64,000 nucleotides of DNA from Streptomyces sp. CB02056. GTDB lineage: Bacteria; Actinomycetota; Actinomycetes; Streptomycetales; Streptomycetaceae. Below the pieces are notes generated by a model. That model saw only the letters and a program-made list of their open reading frames with translations. It was not told the origin of the DNA and made no database searches. The translations under genes and the position numbers were made by a program. The stretch lies in assembly GCF_001905545.1 (NCBI RefSeq), contig NZ_LIPD01000009.1:124001-188000 (forward strand), read 5' to 3'. How positions within the stretch are numbered: position 1 is the first letter of the stretch; each line of letters begins with the position of its first letter. This document shows positions 55,711-64,000 of this stretch, piece by piece.

Positions 55711-56175
55711 TCAGCCCCGGTTCCGGGCGGCGAAGGCGTCGAAGGAGGCCGGGGCGGCGGGGGCGCCGGGGGCCTCCTCGTGGCGGACCGGGGTGGTGAG
55801 CTTCTGGCCGACCTGCTGCACCAGGGTGTGCATCGCGACGGACATCACCTCGGCGTCCACCTCCTGGGAGGCGACCACGGCCAGGTGGGTGCCCTGGGCG
55901 GCGGCGATGACGAACAGCCAGCACTCGGCGAGCTCGACGATCACCTGGTGCACCGGGCCGCCGTCGAACAGCGCCCCGACCCCGCGGGCCAGGCTCTGCT
56001 GGCCGGTGGCGACGGCGGCCAGGCGCTCGGCGTCGGCCCGCTCGATGGTGCGGGAGTGGCTGACCACGAGGCCGTCGTCGGAGAGCAGGACGGCGTTCCT
56101 GGTCCCGGGCACCGAGTCGACGAGTCCGTCCAGCAGCCAGTCCAGGTCCTGGTGGGTGGCGATCGTGCGGTTCAT
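55711..56175 (-). CDS. cvnB: Conservon roadblock/LC7 protein (CvnB)
   Basis: 154 residues with a roadblock/LC7 domain: DLDWLLDGLVDSVPGTRNAVLLSDDGLVVSHS, ERADAERLAAVATGQQSLARGVGALF and GTHLAVVAS. It is the likely GTPase-activating or scaffolding partner of CvnD. The ATG at 56175 overlaps the cvnA stop by one base (TGATG), and a GTG one codon earlier is possible. Confidence 0.94.
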   Translation of the reverse strand: MNRTIATHQDLDWLLDGLVDSVPGTRNAVLLSDDGLVVSHSRTIERADAERLAAVATGQQSLARGVGALFDGGPVHQVIVELAECWLFVIAAAQGTHLAVVASQEVDAEVMSVAMHTLVQQVGQKLTTPVRHEEAPGAPAAPASFDAFAARNRG

Positions 56176-59100
56176 CACTGCTCATCCGTTCGTGTGGTTC
56201 GGGGGTCCGCGGCCGGAAGGGCCCAGGGGGCGGGCGCGGGTGCGGGGGAGGGCTCCGGCGGGGTGGCGGGCAGGCGGTGCTCTCCGCTGTCCTGGGCCCG
56301 GGCGGCGCGGGACTGCCGCTGGAAGGCGCCGATTGCCGCACCCGAGCGCCGTACCGGGCGCTCGGTGCGCTGGAACGGTCCCGCGGGCGGGGTGTCCGCG
56401 GCGGGCCGCTCGACCCACTGCGGCTGGGCCGGCGGGGGCACCCGCAGCTCGGCCGCCAGGCTGGCCTGCCGGACGCGCTGCGGCAGCGGGGGCTGGCCGG
56501 CCTGGGCCGGGCTGAACGGCACCGAGGTCCGGTACTCGCGGGGCTGGCGCCGCTCGGCCAGCCGGTAGTGGTCGGCCGGGCGGTACTGCTCGTCGGCGTA
56601 CGGGGCCTCGGCCTCGGTGACCCGGGCGTAGGCGATGTCCGGGTAGGCCGGGGCGTCCTGGGCGGGCGCCGGGTCGGCCGGGGAGGTGTGCTCGATCGGC
56701 TGCTCCGGCTGGTGGTCGGGCCGGGCAGCCGTGGCGGGCTGCTCCACTCCGTACGACGGCATGGGGCCGGTGGACGGTTCAGCGTCGTACGACGGCTCCG
56801 ATCCGAAGGGCTGCCCGGACGGGTACGGCTGCTCCGCCGGGTACGCCTGCCCGGCCTGGAACGGCTGCTCGGCCTGGTACGGCTGCTCGGGCCACTCCGC
56901 CTCGAACGGAGTCGCCGGGAGGACGGCCGGGGCGGCCGGGGCGTCCGGGTCCGACGGCAGCGGCTGGACGACCGCCGGCTGGAACGGGGCCGCGGGCAGC
57001 GGGACCTCCTGGAGCGTGGCCTCCGGTGCCGCGCCCCATCCCGCCGCCGGTCCCGCGTCCGGTCCCGGCCACGTCCCGGCCTCCGCCGGGGGCAGCGGCA
57101 CCGGGGCCCCGTGCGGGGCGTGGTCGCCCTGCGTGAAGGAGTCCACCGGCGCGACCGGCGGACCGGCCGGCACCGGGACGGGCGTCTCGTCGGAGGCCGA
57201 GCGGACGGCCCGGCGCGAGCGGCGCACCAGCGGGATCGGCTCGGTGGCCGTGCCGCCGGCGCCGTCCGGCAGCCCGGTGTCGCCCTCCAGGACCAGCTCG
57301 TCGGGGACGAGCACGACCGCCCGGGTGCCGCCGAAGGCGGACGGGCGGAACTCGATCCGCAGCCCGTGCAGGGCGGCCAGCCGGGAGACCACGTGGAAGC
57401 CGAGGCGGATGTCGTCGGCCCGGGCCAGCACGTCGGTGCGCGGCGGGCGGCTCATCAGCTCGTTGGCCGCGTCGTACTGCTCCGGGTCCATGCCGAGGCC
57501 CCGGTCCTCGATCTCGATCGCGAGCCCGCGGCCGACCACGGCGGCGCGCACCTCGACCGGTGTGGGCGGCTTGGAGAAGGTGGTGGCGTTCTCCATCAGC
57601 TCGGCGAGCACGTGCGCAACCGGGCCGACGGCCCGCTCGGAGAGCCAGGGGTCGCCCTCGATGTCGATCGAGATCCGCCGGTAGTCCTGCACCTCGCCCT
57701 GCGCGGCGCGCAGCACGTCCAGCAGCGGGACGGGCTTGCGCCAGCGCCGCTGCGGCTGGCCGCCGGCCATGATGACGAGGTTCTCCTCGTAGCGGCGCAG
57801 GCGGGCGGTGAGGTGGTCGAGGTCGAAGAGGCCCTCCAGGACCTCCGGGTCGTCGTGCTTGCGCTCCAGCTCGTCCAGCTTGCGCAGCTGGCGGCCGATC
57901 AGCAGCTGGGTGCGGCGGGCGATGCGCTGGAGCAGCCGCTCGAAGCCGCGGTGCTGCTCGGCCTGGCCGACGGCGGACTCCAGGGCGGCGGAGCGGGCCA
58001 GGTTGAGCGCCTGGCCGAGCCGGGCCAGCTCGTCGGTGCCGTTGCCGTGCGGGCCGTCCGTGATGGTGCGGGTCTCGGCCTCGACGTCCACCTGCTCGCC
58101 GCGGCCGAGGCGGTCGACCACCTCGGGCAGGGTGCGCTGCATCTCCTCGGCCTGGGTGTGCAGGTCCTTGATGCGGCGGCGCAGCGAGCGGCTGAGCCGC
58201 CAGGAAGCGATGATCACCGCGACGACCGTGATCAGGCCGACGACGGTGGTCAGCACGACCCGGGTGAGCATGCCGACGATGGCGCTCTTGGCGACCTCGA
58301 TGATGCCGTTGGTGCGGTCCTCGATCGCCTTGACCAGCGGCGGGTTGAGCCCGTCGAGGGCCTGGCGCCACTGGTCCTGGGTCGCCGGGAGCTTGACGGT
58401 GCCGTTGGCGTCGGCGGCGGTGGGCTTGAGCAGGGCCTGCTCGACGGCGGCCTTGGCCTGCCAGGACGGGCTGTTGACCAGCTCGTGCCAGGCCGGTGCC
58501 TCGGCGTCCGGGATGTACGGCAGGACCTGGACGTTGAGCAGGTGGTCCTGCGCGCCGATCAGCTGCTGGACCTGCTGGTAGTCGGTGGCCGACAGTCGCC
58601 CGGTGGGCCAGCCGCGGGCCAGGACGGCGTCCTCGCGGGAGAGCATCTCCTTGGCCCAGAAGGAGTTGACCAGGGTCTTGGACAGCCAGGTGACCTCGCC
58701 GGTGTCGACCCGGCTGAGCGCGGTGAACAGCCGCAGGTCGACGCTGATCAGGTCGGTGTAGTAGGCGAAGACGCTCTGCTGGTCGGTGGTGCCGCGGTCG
58801 ACGGCGGAGCGCTGCTCGGCCAGCTTGCCCATGGCCTGGCGGGCCTCGACGACGGCGGACCGGATCTCGCCGGGGGCGTTGTCGGCGGTCGCGCCGGAGA
58901 GGGTCTGGAACTGCCGCACCGCGTCGTCGGTCAGCTGGCGCTGGTGGCGCAGCTGGTCGGCGTTGGAGCCGGGCCGGGCGAGCGCCTCGGCGCTGAGCCG
59001 GCGCTCCTCCTGGAGGTTGTAGTAGACGATGTTGGACGGTTGGCCGGCCTTCTGGGCGATGGTGGCCTGGTCGGCCAGCCGCTGGAAGTCGGCGATGGTC

Positions 59101-59297
59101 TCACCGCTGGTCACGGCCCAGAGGGCGACCAGGGCGATGCTGGGGACGACGGCCAGGACGAGCAGCGCCGTCCGCAGGGACAGGCGTGGACGCCTGCGGG
59201 GGCCCTTCGGCGTCGGGGGCCGCCGATTCGCACGCGCGCGCAGAGCTGACTCCTTGGGGCTGGCGGCCGGCCGGTGAGGGGCGGGCCGTCCGGGCAC
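56175..59297 (-). CDS. cvnA: Conservon sensor histidine-kinase-like protein (CvnA)
   Basis: 1040 residues. A basic N-terminus, helix LSLRTALLVLAVVPSIALVALWAV, a nitrate/nitrite-sensor-type extracytoplasmic region (about 70-340), second helix VVLTTVVGLITVVAVIIASWRL, HAMP-like linker, dimerisation helices, and a HATPase domain with N box LAELMENATTFS and G1 IEDRGLGM. A Gln/Pro/Tyr-rich disordered tail of about 330 residues ends the protein. It should sense an external cue and act on CvnB-D. GTG at 59297 has no clear ribosome-binding site. Confidence 0.93.
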   Translation of the reverse strand: MPGRPAPHRPAASPKESALRARANRRPPTPKGPRRRPRLSLRTALLVLAVVPSIALVALWAVTSGETIADFQRLADQATIAQKAGQPSNIVYYNLQEERRLSAEALARPGSNADQLRHQRQLTDDAVRQFQTLSGATADNAPGEIRSAVVEARQAMGKLAEQRSAVDRGTTDQQSVFAYYTDLISVDLRLFTALSRVDTGEVTWLSKTLVNSFWAKEMLSREDAVLARGWPTGRLSATDYQQVQQLIGAQDHLLNVQVLPYIPDAEAPAWHELVNSPSWQAKAAVEQALLKPTAADANGTVKLPATQDQWRQALDGLNPPLVKAIEDRTNGIIEVAKSAIVGMLTRVVLTTVVGLITVVAVIIASWRLSRSLRRRIKDLHTQAEEMQRTLPEVVDRLGRGEQVDVEAETRTITDGPHGNGTDELARLGQALNLARSAALESAVGQAEQHRGFERLLQRIARRTQLLIGRQLRKLDELERKHDDPEVLEGLFDLDHLTARLRRYEENLVIMAGGQPQRRWRKPVPLLDVLRAAQGEVQDYRRISIDIEGDPWLSERAVGPVAHVLAELMENATTFSKPPTPVEVRAAVVGRGLAIEIEDRGLGMDPEQYDAANELMSRPPRTDVLARADDIRLGFHVVSRLAALHGLRIEFRPSAFGGTRAVVLVPDELVLEGDTGLPDGAGGTATEPIPLVRRSRRAVRSASDETPVPVPAGPPVAPVDSFTQGDHAPHGAPVPLPPAEAGTWPGPDAGPAAGWGAAPEATLQEVPLPAAPFQPAVVQPLPSDPDAPAAPAVLPATPFEAEWPEQPYQAEQPFQAGQAYPAEQPYPSGQPFGSEPSYDAEPSTGPMPSYGVEQPATAARPDHQPEQPIEHTSPADPAPAQDAPAYPDIAYARVTEAEAPYADEQYRPADHYRLAERRQPREYRTSVPFSPAQAGQPPLPQRVRQASLAAELRVPPPAQPQWVERPAADTPPAGPFQRTERPVRRSGAAIGAFQRQSRAARAQDSGEHRLPATPPEPSPAPAPAPWALPAADPRTTRTDEQ

Positions 59298-59313
59298 GGT
59301 TTTTTGACGAAGC

Positions 59314-59319
59314 GATACT
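59314..59319 (-). promoter_or_regulatory. Candidate cvnA -10 box
   Basis: TAGTAT on the minus strand, 17 nt before the cvnA GTG, in an AT-rich stretch. Confidence 0.4.
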
Positions 59320-59383
59320 AGTCATACCGTGTGATTAGAGTGAAAATCCGTTTGCTGCCTGGGCTGTGCTTGCACACGGAGCG

Positions 59384-59394
59384 GACACAATGTC
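59384..59394. promoter_or_regulatory. GACAC dyad 1
   Basis: GACACAATGTC, a near-perfect 11-bp dyad about 87 bp upstream of cvnA; pairs with the second copy at 59445. Confidence 0.4.
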
Positions 59395-59444
59395 ATTCAT
59401 TCGTTGACCGTCCGTATGCGGAGCAGGCCCTTCCGGACTCGCCC

Positions 59445-59455
59445 GACACAGTGTC
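59445..59455. promoter_or_regulatory. GACAC dyad 2
   Basis: GACACAGTGTC, a perfect 11-bp dyad 61 bp from the first copy, that is about six helical turns, so two dimers could bind on one face. Confidence 0.4.
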
Positions 59456-59977
59456 AACGAGACGTGCGGCCGACGGATGGCCGGGGTGTGAAAACTGTGT
59501 GACGCCCCGCCGGGACCCGCTCGGCACGCCCGCCGGGCCACCGCCCGGCCCGGATCCGCCCCTCCGGCCGCGTGGCGGCCCGTCCGGCGAGGGGGAGGGT
59601 GTGGAGGGCGGCCATCGGACCCATTTGTCAGGTTCTCTGAGGACTCGCGTACCACGGTCAGCCTACCCGGCACACGGCCGCGGACGCCCTCCGTGGGAGC
59701 CGCCGTTCCGATGACGTACCGGGAGTCGCCGAACGTGACGGGCGGGACACCCTCCACGGTGGCGGCCGGCAGTCGCGAAGTCCGTACGGCTCTGGAGCTG
59801 CGAACACGCTCGGTGGGCGGATACTGGAGGAGTGGGACGGATCGGACCGGGCGTCGCCGACAGGCCGCCGGAACGGTCCGACCACGGGCAACGGCCTCCA
59901 GGTCCCCGGGACCGCGCCGCCGGTGCAGGTCTCGGCGGGCGCCAGGAGCGCCGACGCAACGAGAGAGAGAAGCCGTG

Positions 59978-60109
59978 ATGAGTTACTTCGGCCGTGGAGG
60001 AGACAGAGGCGGTGGTTACGGCCGTGACCGTGACCGTGGTCGTGGGCGTGATCGTGATCGTGGCCGCAACCGTCGTGGAAACCACCGTCGCCGTTTCGGC
60101 ATGTGGTGA
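59978..60109 (+). CDS. Arg/Gly/Asp-repeat microprotein (43 aa)
   Basis: 43 residues: MSYFGRGGDRGGGYG then alternating RD, RG and RN dipeptides and a basic end RRRFGMW. The composition resembles RGG/RD-box RNA-binding tails of eukaryotic proteins. It is strongly basic despite the Asp residues. GAGAGAGAAG precedes the ATG and a strong terminator follows at 60160. Repeated CGT (Arg) codons differ from the C/G-ending bias of neighbours. No homologue known to me. Confidence 0.6.
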   Translation: MSYFGRGGDRGGGYGRDRDRGRGRDRDRGRNRRGNHRRRFGMW

Positions 60110-60159
60110 CGGTGATTTCGGCTAGGACTGCGCACAACAGTCCCGACTAGCGCCATCAC

Positions 60160-60188
60160 AGGGGCCGGCGGTACCACCGCCGGCCCCT
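60160..60188 (+). terminator. Strong stem-loop terminator
   Basis: AGGGGCCGGCGGT-ACC-ACCGCCGGCCCCT, a perfect 13-bp stem 50 nt after the microprotein stop codon. Confidence 0.8.
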
Positions 60189-60359
60189 CACCCTGGGGCC
60201 GGCACCGCCGCCACGCGGAGGGTGACGCGTCCCGGACGACGGGGCCCGGACGACGGGGCCCCGGATGACGGGTCCCCACCTCGGAAACGGCGGATCCGGA
60301 CCCCGAAAGGTCGTTTCCGGACACCGGAACGACGTCTCCGAGAGCAACGGGTCGTGGCC

Positions 60360-62186
60360 ATGCGCGAAGTGACGCCCCCGGGCGACCGGGCGGCGCGGGA
60401 CGACGACGACCCGGGGCCGGTGACGGACCCGCCCGTCGTCCCGCTGCGGGAGCTGATGCGCCGGTTCTGGCCGTGGGTGCGCCCCGACGTGCGCTGGCTC
60501 CCGGTGAGCGCGGTCCTGCTCGTCCTCGGCGCCTTCGGCGAGGTCGTCTCCGTTTGGCTGTTCAAGGACCTGATCGACGACGTCCTGGTGCCCCGGCACT
60601 TCGCCGACTTCTGGCTGCTCGCCGCCCTCATGCTCGGCGCGTCCGTGGCCGCCGCGCTGTTCACCTACGGCGGCACCTACACCAGCACCAGGACCGCCGA
60701 GCGCTACATGCTGCGGCTGCGCACCGACACCCTCGCCCACCTGCACACCCTGCCGCCCGACACCCTGGAGACCCGCTGGCGCGGCGACCTGGTGGCGCGG
60801 CTCACCTTCGACATCGCCGAGATCGAGCAGATGGTGGCCACCGGACTGGTCGAGGGCGCCGTGGCCGCGGTCAGCCTGCTGCTGTTCACCGGAGCCGCCT
60901 TCTACCTGAGCTGGCCGCTCACCGTGGCCGCGCTGCTGGCCGCCCCGCTGTTCGTCCTCTCCACCAGCCTGTTCGGGCGCCGCATCCGGCGCCGGGAACG
61001 GCAGGTCCAGCGCCGCGCGGGCGGCGTCACCGCGCTGCTGGAGGAGTCCCTGCGCAACGCCACCGTCACCCGGACCTGCGGCCAGGAGAGCCGCGAGGTC
61101 GAACGGGTCCACCGGGAGGGCAAGGCCCTGCTCGACGCCGAACTCTCCGCCGCCCGGGTCGCCGACCTCTACCAGCCCTTCCTCGGCGTGCTGCAACTGC
61201 TGGCCGGGCTCACGGTGGTGGGCGTCGGCGCGCTGGAGGTCATCCACGGGCAGCTCAGCCTCGGCGGCCTGCTCGCCTTCGCCGCCTTCATGGCCCAGCT
61301 GTTCGAGCCCGCCCAGCAGCTCGCCGCCCTCGTCCCGCTGGCCGGCACGGCCTGCGCCTCGGGCGAACGCGTGCTGGAACTGCACGACCTCACCAGCCCG
61401 GTGCGCGAACGCCCCACTGCCCGCGACACCGGCCCGGTCCAGGGCCGGGTCACCCTCCAGGGCGTCCGGGCCGGCTACCCCGGCGCCACCGGGACCCCCG
61501 GGCCGCCCGTCCTCACCGACCTGGACCTCGACCTGCTCCCCGGTGAGACCCTGGCCCTCGTCGGGCCCAGCGGCAGCGGCAAGTCCACCCTCGCCAAGCT
61601 CCTCGTCCGCTTCCTCGACCCGCAGGCCGGCACCGTCCGCCTCGACGGCCAGGACCTGCGCGACCTCACCCTCGTCTCGCTGCGCCAGGCCGTCACCCTG
61701 CTGCCCCAGCAGGCCCCGCTGTTCCGCGCGACCATCGCCGACAACATCGCCTACGGCCGCCCCGACGCCCCGCCCGCCGCCATCGAACGCGCCGCCCGCA
61801 ACGCCGGCGCCCACGACTTCGTCACCGCGCTCCCGGACGGCTACCGCACGGTGATCGGCGCCGACGGCTTCCAGCTCTCCGGCGGCCAGAGCCAGCGCGT
61901 CGCCATCGCCCGCGCCTTCCTGCGGGACACCCCCGTGCTGGTCCTGGACGAACCCACCACCGGGCTGGACCCGCACACCGTCGAGCAGTTCGTCCCCGCG
62001 CTGCGCCGCCTGATGACCGGGCGCACCACCGTCCTGATCACCCACGACCGGGCGCTGCTGCCCCTCGCCGACCGCGTCCTCACCCTCCGGCCGCCGGGCA
62101 CCGCCGGGCCGGCCGCCGGTCCGGACAGCCGCCCGGACGCCAGCCCGGTCGACGCGTTGCGCGGCCGGGAGCCGCGGAAGCCCTGA
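60360..62186 (+). CDS. ABC transporter, fused permease-ATPase (exporter)
   Basis: 608 residues. Six transmembrane helices in the first 330 residues (WLPVSAVLLVLGAFGEVVSVWLF onward) are followed by a nucleotide-binding domain: Walker A GPSGSGKST, Q-loop LLPQQAPLF, signature LSGGQSQRVAIARA, Walker B VLVLDEPTT and H-loop THDRA. It is a homodimer- or heterodimer-type exporter of lipids, drugs or peptides. The ATG at 60360 is preferred; an upstream GTG at 60222 would read through repeated, low-complexity sequence. Confidence 0.92.
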   Translation: MREVTPPGDRAARDDDDPGPVTDPPVVPLRELMRRFWPWVRPDVRWLPVSAVLLVLGAFGEVVSVWLFKDLIDDVLVPRHFADFWLLAALMLGASVAAALFTYGGTYTSTRTAERYMLRLRTDTLAHLHTLPPDTLETRWRGDLVARLTFDIAEIEQMVATGLVEGAVAAVSLLLFTGAAFYLSWPLTVAALLAAPLFVLSTSLFGRRIRRRERQVQRRAGGVTALLEESLRNATVTRTCGQESREVERVHREGKALLDAELSAARVADLYQPFLGVLQLLAGLTVVGVGALEVIHGQLSLGGLLAFAAFMAQLFEPAQQLAALVPLAGTACASGERVLELHDLTSPVRERPTARDTGPVQGRVTLQGVRAGYPGATGTPGPPVLTDLDLDLLPGETLALVGPSGSGKSTLAKLLVRFLDPQAGTVRLDGQDLRDLTLVSLRQAVTLLPQQAPLFRATIADNIAYGRPDAPPAAIERAARNAGAHDFVTALPDGYRTVIGADGFQLSGGQSQRVAIARAFLRDTPVLVLDEPTTGLDPHTVEQFVPALRRLMTGRTTVLITHDRALLPLADRVLTLRPPGTAGPAAGPDSRPDASPVDALRGREPRKP

Positions 62187-62202
62187 GCCGACGGCGCGGA
62201 GG

Positions 62203-62847
62203 CTACGCGCCGAGGTAGTGCAGGACGGCCAGGATGCGGCGGTTGTAGTCGGTGGTGCGGGGCAGGTCCAGCTTGTCGAAGACGGCGTTGAGGTTCTTCT
62301 CCACCGCGCTCATCGAGACGTGCAGCCGCTGCGCGATGGCGGCGTTGGTCCAGCCCTGGGCGAGCGCCTCCAGGACGCTGCGCTCACGCGGGGTGAGCCG
62401 GGCCAGCGGGTCGGTGCGGGTGGTGCGCACCACCAGTTGGCGCACCACCTCCGGGTCGATCACCGCGCCGCCCGCCGCGACCCGCACCAGGGCGTCCAGG
62501 AACTCGTCGACCTCCGCCACCCGGTCCTTCAGCAGGTAGCCGACCCGCTCCGCGCCCGCGTCCAACAGCCGGGCCGCGTACCCGCGTTCGATGTGCTGGG
62601 AGAGCACCAGCACGCCCACCTCCGGCCAGCGCTCGCGGATCTCCACCGCCGCCCGCAGCCCCTCGTCGGTGTGGGTCGGCGGCATCCGGATGTCCACCAC
62701 CACGACGTCCGGCGGCCGTTCCGCCACCGCCGCCGTCAGCGCCGCCGCGTCGCCGACCGCGGCCAGCACCTCGTGCCCCTCCTCGGCGAGCAGCCGGACC
62801 AGGCCCTCCCGCAGCAGGGTCGAGTCCTCGGCGAGGGTCACGCGCAT
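62203..62847 (-). CDS. NarL/LuxR-type response regulator
   Basis: 214 residues. The receiver has the acidic pair (LAED), phospho-acceptor VVVVDIRMPP (Asp near 53), and the Lys in YLLKDRV. The C-terminal LuxR HTH is LTPRERSVLEALAQGWTNAAIAQRLHVSMSAVEKNLNAVFDKLDL. Its start overlaps the kinase stop by 10 nt, so the two form one operon, convergent with the ABC exporter gene. Confidence 0.95.
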   Translation of the reverse strand: MRVTLAEDSTLLREGLVRLLAEEGHEVLAAVGDAAALTAAVAERPPDVVVVDIRMPPTHTDEGLRAAVEIRERWPEVGVLVLSQHIERGYAARLLDAGAERVGYLLKDRVAEVDEFLDALVRVAAGGAVIDPEVVRQLVVRTTRTDPLARLTPRERSVLEALAQGWTNAAIAQRLHVSMSAVEKNLNAVFDKLDLPRTTDYNRRILAVLHYLGA

Positions 62848-64000
62848 GGCAGCTCCGCGGTGATGACGGTCGGGCCCCCGGCGGGGCTGTGGACGTGGAG
62901 GGTACCGTCCAGCGCGGCGACCCGCCCGCGCAGGCCGGTCAGGCCGCTGCCCGCCGGGTCCGCGCCGCCGGTGCCGTCGTCCTCGACCCGTACGGTGAGC
63001 ACGCCGGCGGTCCGCTCGACCAGGGCCGAGACGGCCGAGGCGGCGGAGTGCTTGGCCGCGTTGGTGACGCACTCCGACACCACGAAGTAGGCCGCGGTCC
63101 GGACGGGTTCGGGCAGCGGGCCGGCCACCTCGTAGCGGAGCCGCAGCGGGACGGCGCACCGCTCGGCCACCCCGCCCAGCGCCTCCTCCAGGCCCAGGGT
63201 GTCCAGCGCCGACGGGTACGCCCGCCAGGCCACCTCGCGCAGCTCGGTCAGCACCCCCTGCGCCTCCCGGTGCGCCTGGCGCAGCAGCGCCTCCGTCCGC
63301 TCCGGGTCCTGGCGGCGGTCCAGGCCGCGCCGCGCCCGGCCGATCAGCATCGCCAGCGCGACCACCCGCTGCTGCACGCCGTCGTGCAGATCCCGCTCGA
63401 TCCGCCGCCGCTCGGCGTCCACCGCCTGCACCACCGCGGCCCGGCTGTCGGCGAGTTCGGTGATCCGGCGGCGCAGCAGCTCGGCCTCGGACGGCCCGAA
63501 GCACTCCCGGGCGGTCCGGGCGTCCAGCGCGGCCAGCGAGAACAGGCCCTGCACGGCCAGGAAGAGCAGCACCCCGCCGAGCAGCACCTGGGTCGCCAGC
63601 TCCTCCCAGCCCAGCGAGCCGCGCAGCACCCCGCCGACCAGCAGGACGGCCAGCGCCAGCCCGAAGCCCAGCAGCCCCAGCACCACCCCGGCGACCAGCC
63701 CGCCGCCGCTGCGCACCGCCAGGTAGCGCAGCACCCGGCGGTCGTCCGCCCGGTAGTGGCGGGGGAAGCGGTCGCCGAAGAAGGCGCTGCGCCGGGCCCG
63801 CTCCAGGGCGGCCAGCCGGCGCACCCCGGACAGCAGGCCCGGCACCGCGTACGGGCGGGTGCGCGGCCAGAGCAGGAACGGGCCGAGGACGGCGGCCGCG
63901 AGGAGGAGGTACAGCGCGGAGAGCGCGGCGCTCGGGCAGCCGAGCAGAACTCCGGTGGCCCGGCGCGGCCATGACGTGGTGTCCGCTGCATCCCCCTGCA
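62838..64000 (-). CDS. Two-component sensor kinase (HisKA_3), N-terminus beyond window
   Basis: At least 387 codons; the frame stays open past the right edge, and the part upstream of the first in-window start candidate (GTG 63845) encodes another helix (ALSALYLLLAAAVLGPFLLW), so the gene starts outside. Features are four or more helices, HisKA_3 motif ERRRIERDLHDGVQQRVVALAML with the phospho-His, N box FVVSECVTNAAKHS and G box VRVEDDGTGG, followed by GSGLTGLRGRV. Partner of the NarL-type regulator; signal unknown. Confidence 0.93.
   Translation of the reverse strand, partial: QGDAADTTSWPRRATGVLLGCPSAALSALYLLLAAAVLGPFLLWPRTRPYAVPGLLSGVRRLAALERARRSAFFGDRFPRHYRADDRRVLRYLAVRSGGGLVAGVVLGLLGFGLALAVLLVGGVLRGSLGWEELATQVLLGGVLLFLAVQGLFSLAALDARTARECFGPSEAELLRRRITELADSRAAVVQAVDAERRRIERDLHDGVQQRVVALAMLIGRARRGLDRRQDPERTEALLRQAHREAQGVLTELREVAWRAYPSALDTLGLEEALGGVAERCAVPLRLRYEVAGPLPEPVRTAAYFVVSECVTNAAKHSAASAVSALVERTAGVLTVRVEDDGTGGADPAGSGLTGLRGRVAALDGTLHVHSPAGGPTVITAELPCA

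Larger units (their letters stand above)
59298..59977. other. Long non-coding region between cvnA and microprotein gene
   Basis: About 680 bp without a convincing gene; the frames present are Pro/Arg-rich shadows without start signals. The first 150 bp are unusually AT-rich for this genome and carry the cvnA promoter region and two GACAC-type dyads. The rest is GC-rich and featureless to my eye; an antisense or small RNA cannot be excluded. Confidence 0.5.

Noticed and set aside
56277..59249. 990-codon plus-strand frame opposite cvnA
   Set aside because: Antisense shadow of a recognised sensor kinase; no start signal or domain.
59335..59757. Minus-strand 140-codon frame upstream of cvnA
   Set aside because: Pro/Arg/Gly-rich, no ribosome-binding site, poor third-position bias in its AT-rich end.
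1..64000. tRNA, rRNA, integrase, transposase or attachment sites
   Set aside because: None could be recognised by eye on either strand; dispersed palindromes show no transposase or target-site duplications.

Overview
The window is very GC-rich, with coding frames that almost always end codons in G or C, frequent GTG/TTG starts and many start/stop overlaps. It also carries a four-gene conservon (sensor kinase, roadblock, DUF742, small GTPase), a DUF397/DUF5753-type XRE regulator and many DUF1707/DUF3592/DUF4328/DUF2510 proteins. Together these point to a Streptomycetaceae chromosome (Streptomyces or Kitasatospora); species cannot be told from sequence alone. No rRNA, tRNA, transposase, phage module or CRISPR array is visible, so this looks like accessory chromosome with small functional islands rather than a mobile element.

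Layout. 0-12.5 kb: a partial gene, TerD, a flavin monooxygenase divergent from a 2,4-dienoyl-CoA-reductase-like enzyme across an 18-bp perfect dyad, a PadR regulator, secreted proteins including a tandem lipoprotein pair, and two Tat-exported hydrolases (PAF-acetylhydrolase-like and PI-PLC-like). 12.6-15.2 kb: small conserved proteins and a methyltransferase. 15.3-18.3 kb: an arsenic island, arsI-like gene divergent from arsR-acr3-arsC-arsN1. 18.4-22.4 kb: Ig-like protein, VOC protein, a membrane-protein operon with one apparently 5'-truncated member, and a CPCC-barstar fusion. 22.6-31.1 kb: XRE/DUF5753 regulator, a large acyl esterase, a drug exporter with divergent ArsR-type regulator, and a membrane c-di-GMP enzyme with intact GGDEF and EAL domains.

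31.3-35.6 kb: the most distinctive locus, a single protein with MbtH, adenylation, carrier and terminal reductase domains, translationally coupled to a leucyl/phenylalanyl-tRNA-protein-transferase homologue. This looks like a two-gene, tRNA-dependent peptide-aldehyde pathway. 35.7-47.4 kb: lipoprotein, membrane proteins, two MFS exporters each divergent from a regulator (CGNR and TetR), HAD phosphatase, SnoaL-like proteins, APH-like kinase and a frameshifted gene. 47.6-53.2 kb: small secreted protein, P450, DUF1707 protein, class A beta-lactamase-like protein, a membrane protein with a TIR-like Rossmann domain, DUF4328 protein. 53.3-59.3 kb: flavin monooxygenase and conservon cvnABCD. 59.3-64 kb: a long non-coding stretch, an RGD-repeat microprotein, an ABC exporter and a NarL-type two-component pair whose kinase runs off the right edge.

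Three cross-cutting patterns are not captured by gene calls: a family of at least six copies of a GGAAGTCGG-type palindrome placed 3' of genes, including one copy with paired compensatory changes; at least ten genes whose start codon lies 6-7 nt after a TANNNT box (leaderless architecture); and recurrent in-frame 15-bp or 21-bp minisatellites in linkers or N-termini of at least six unrelated proteins.
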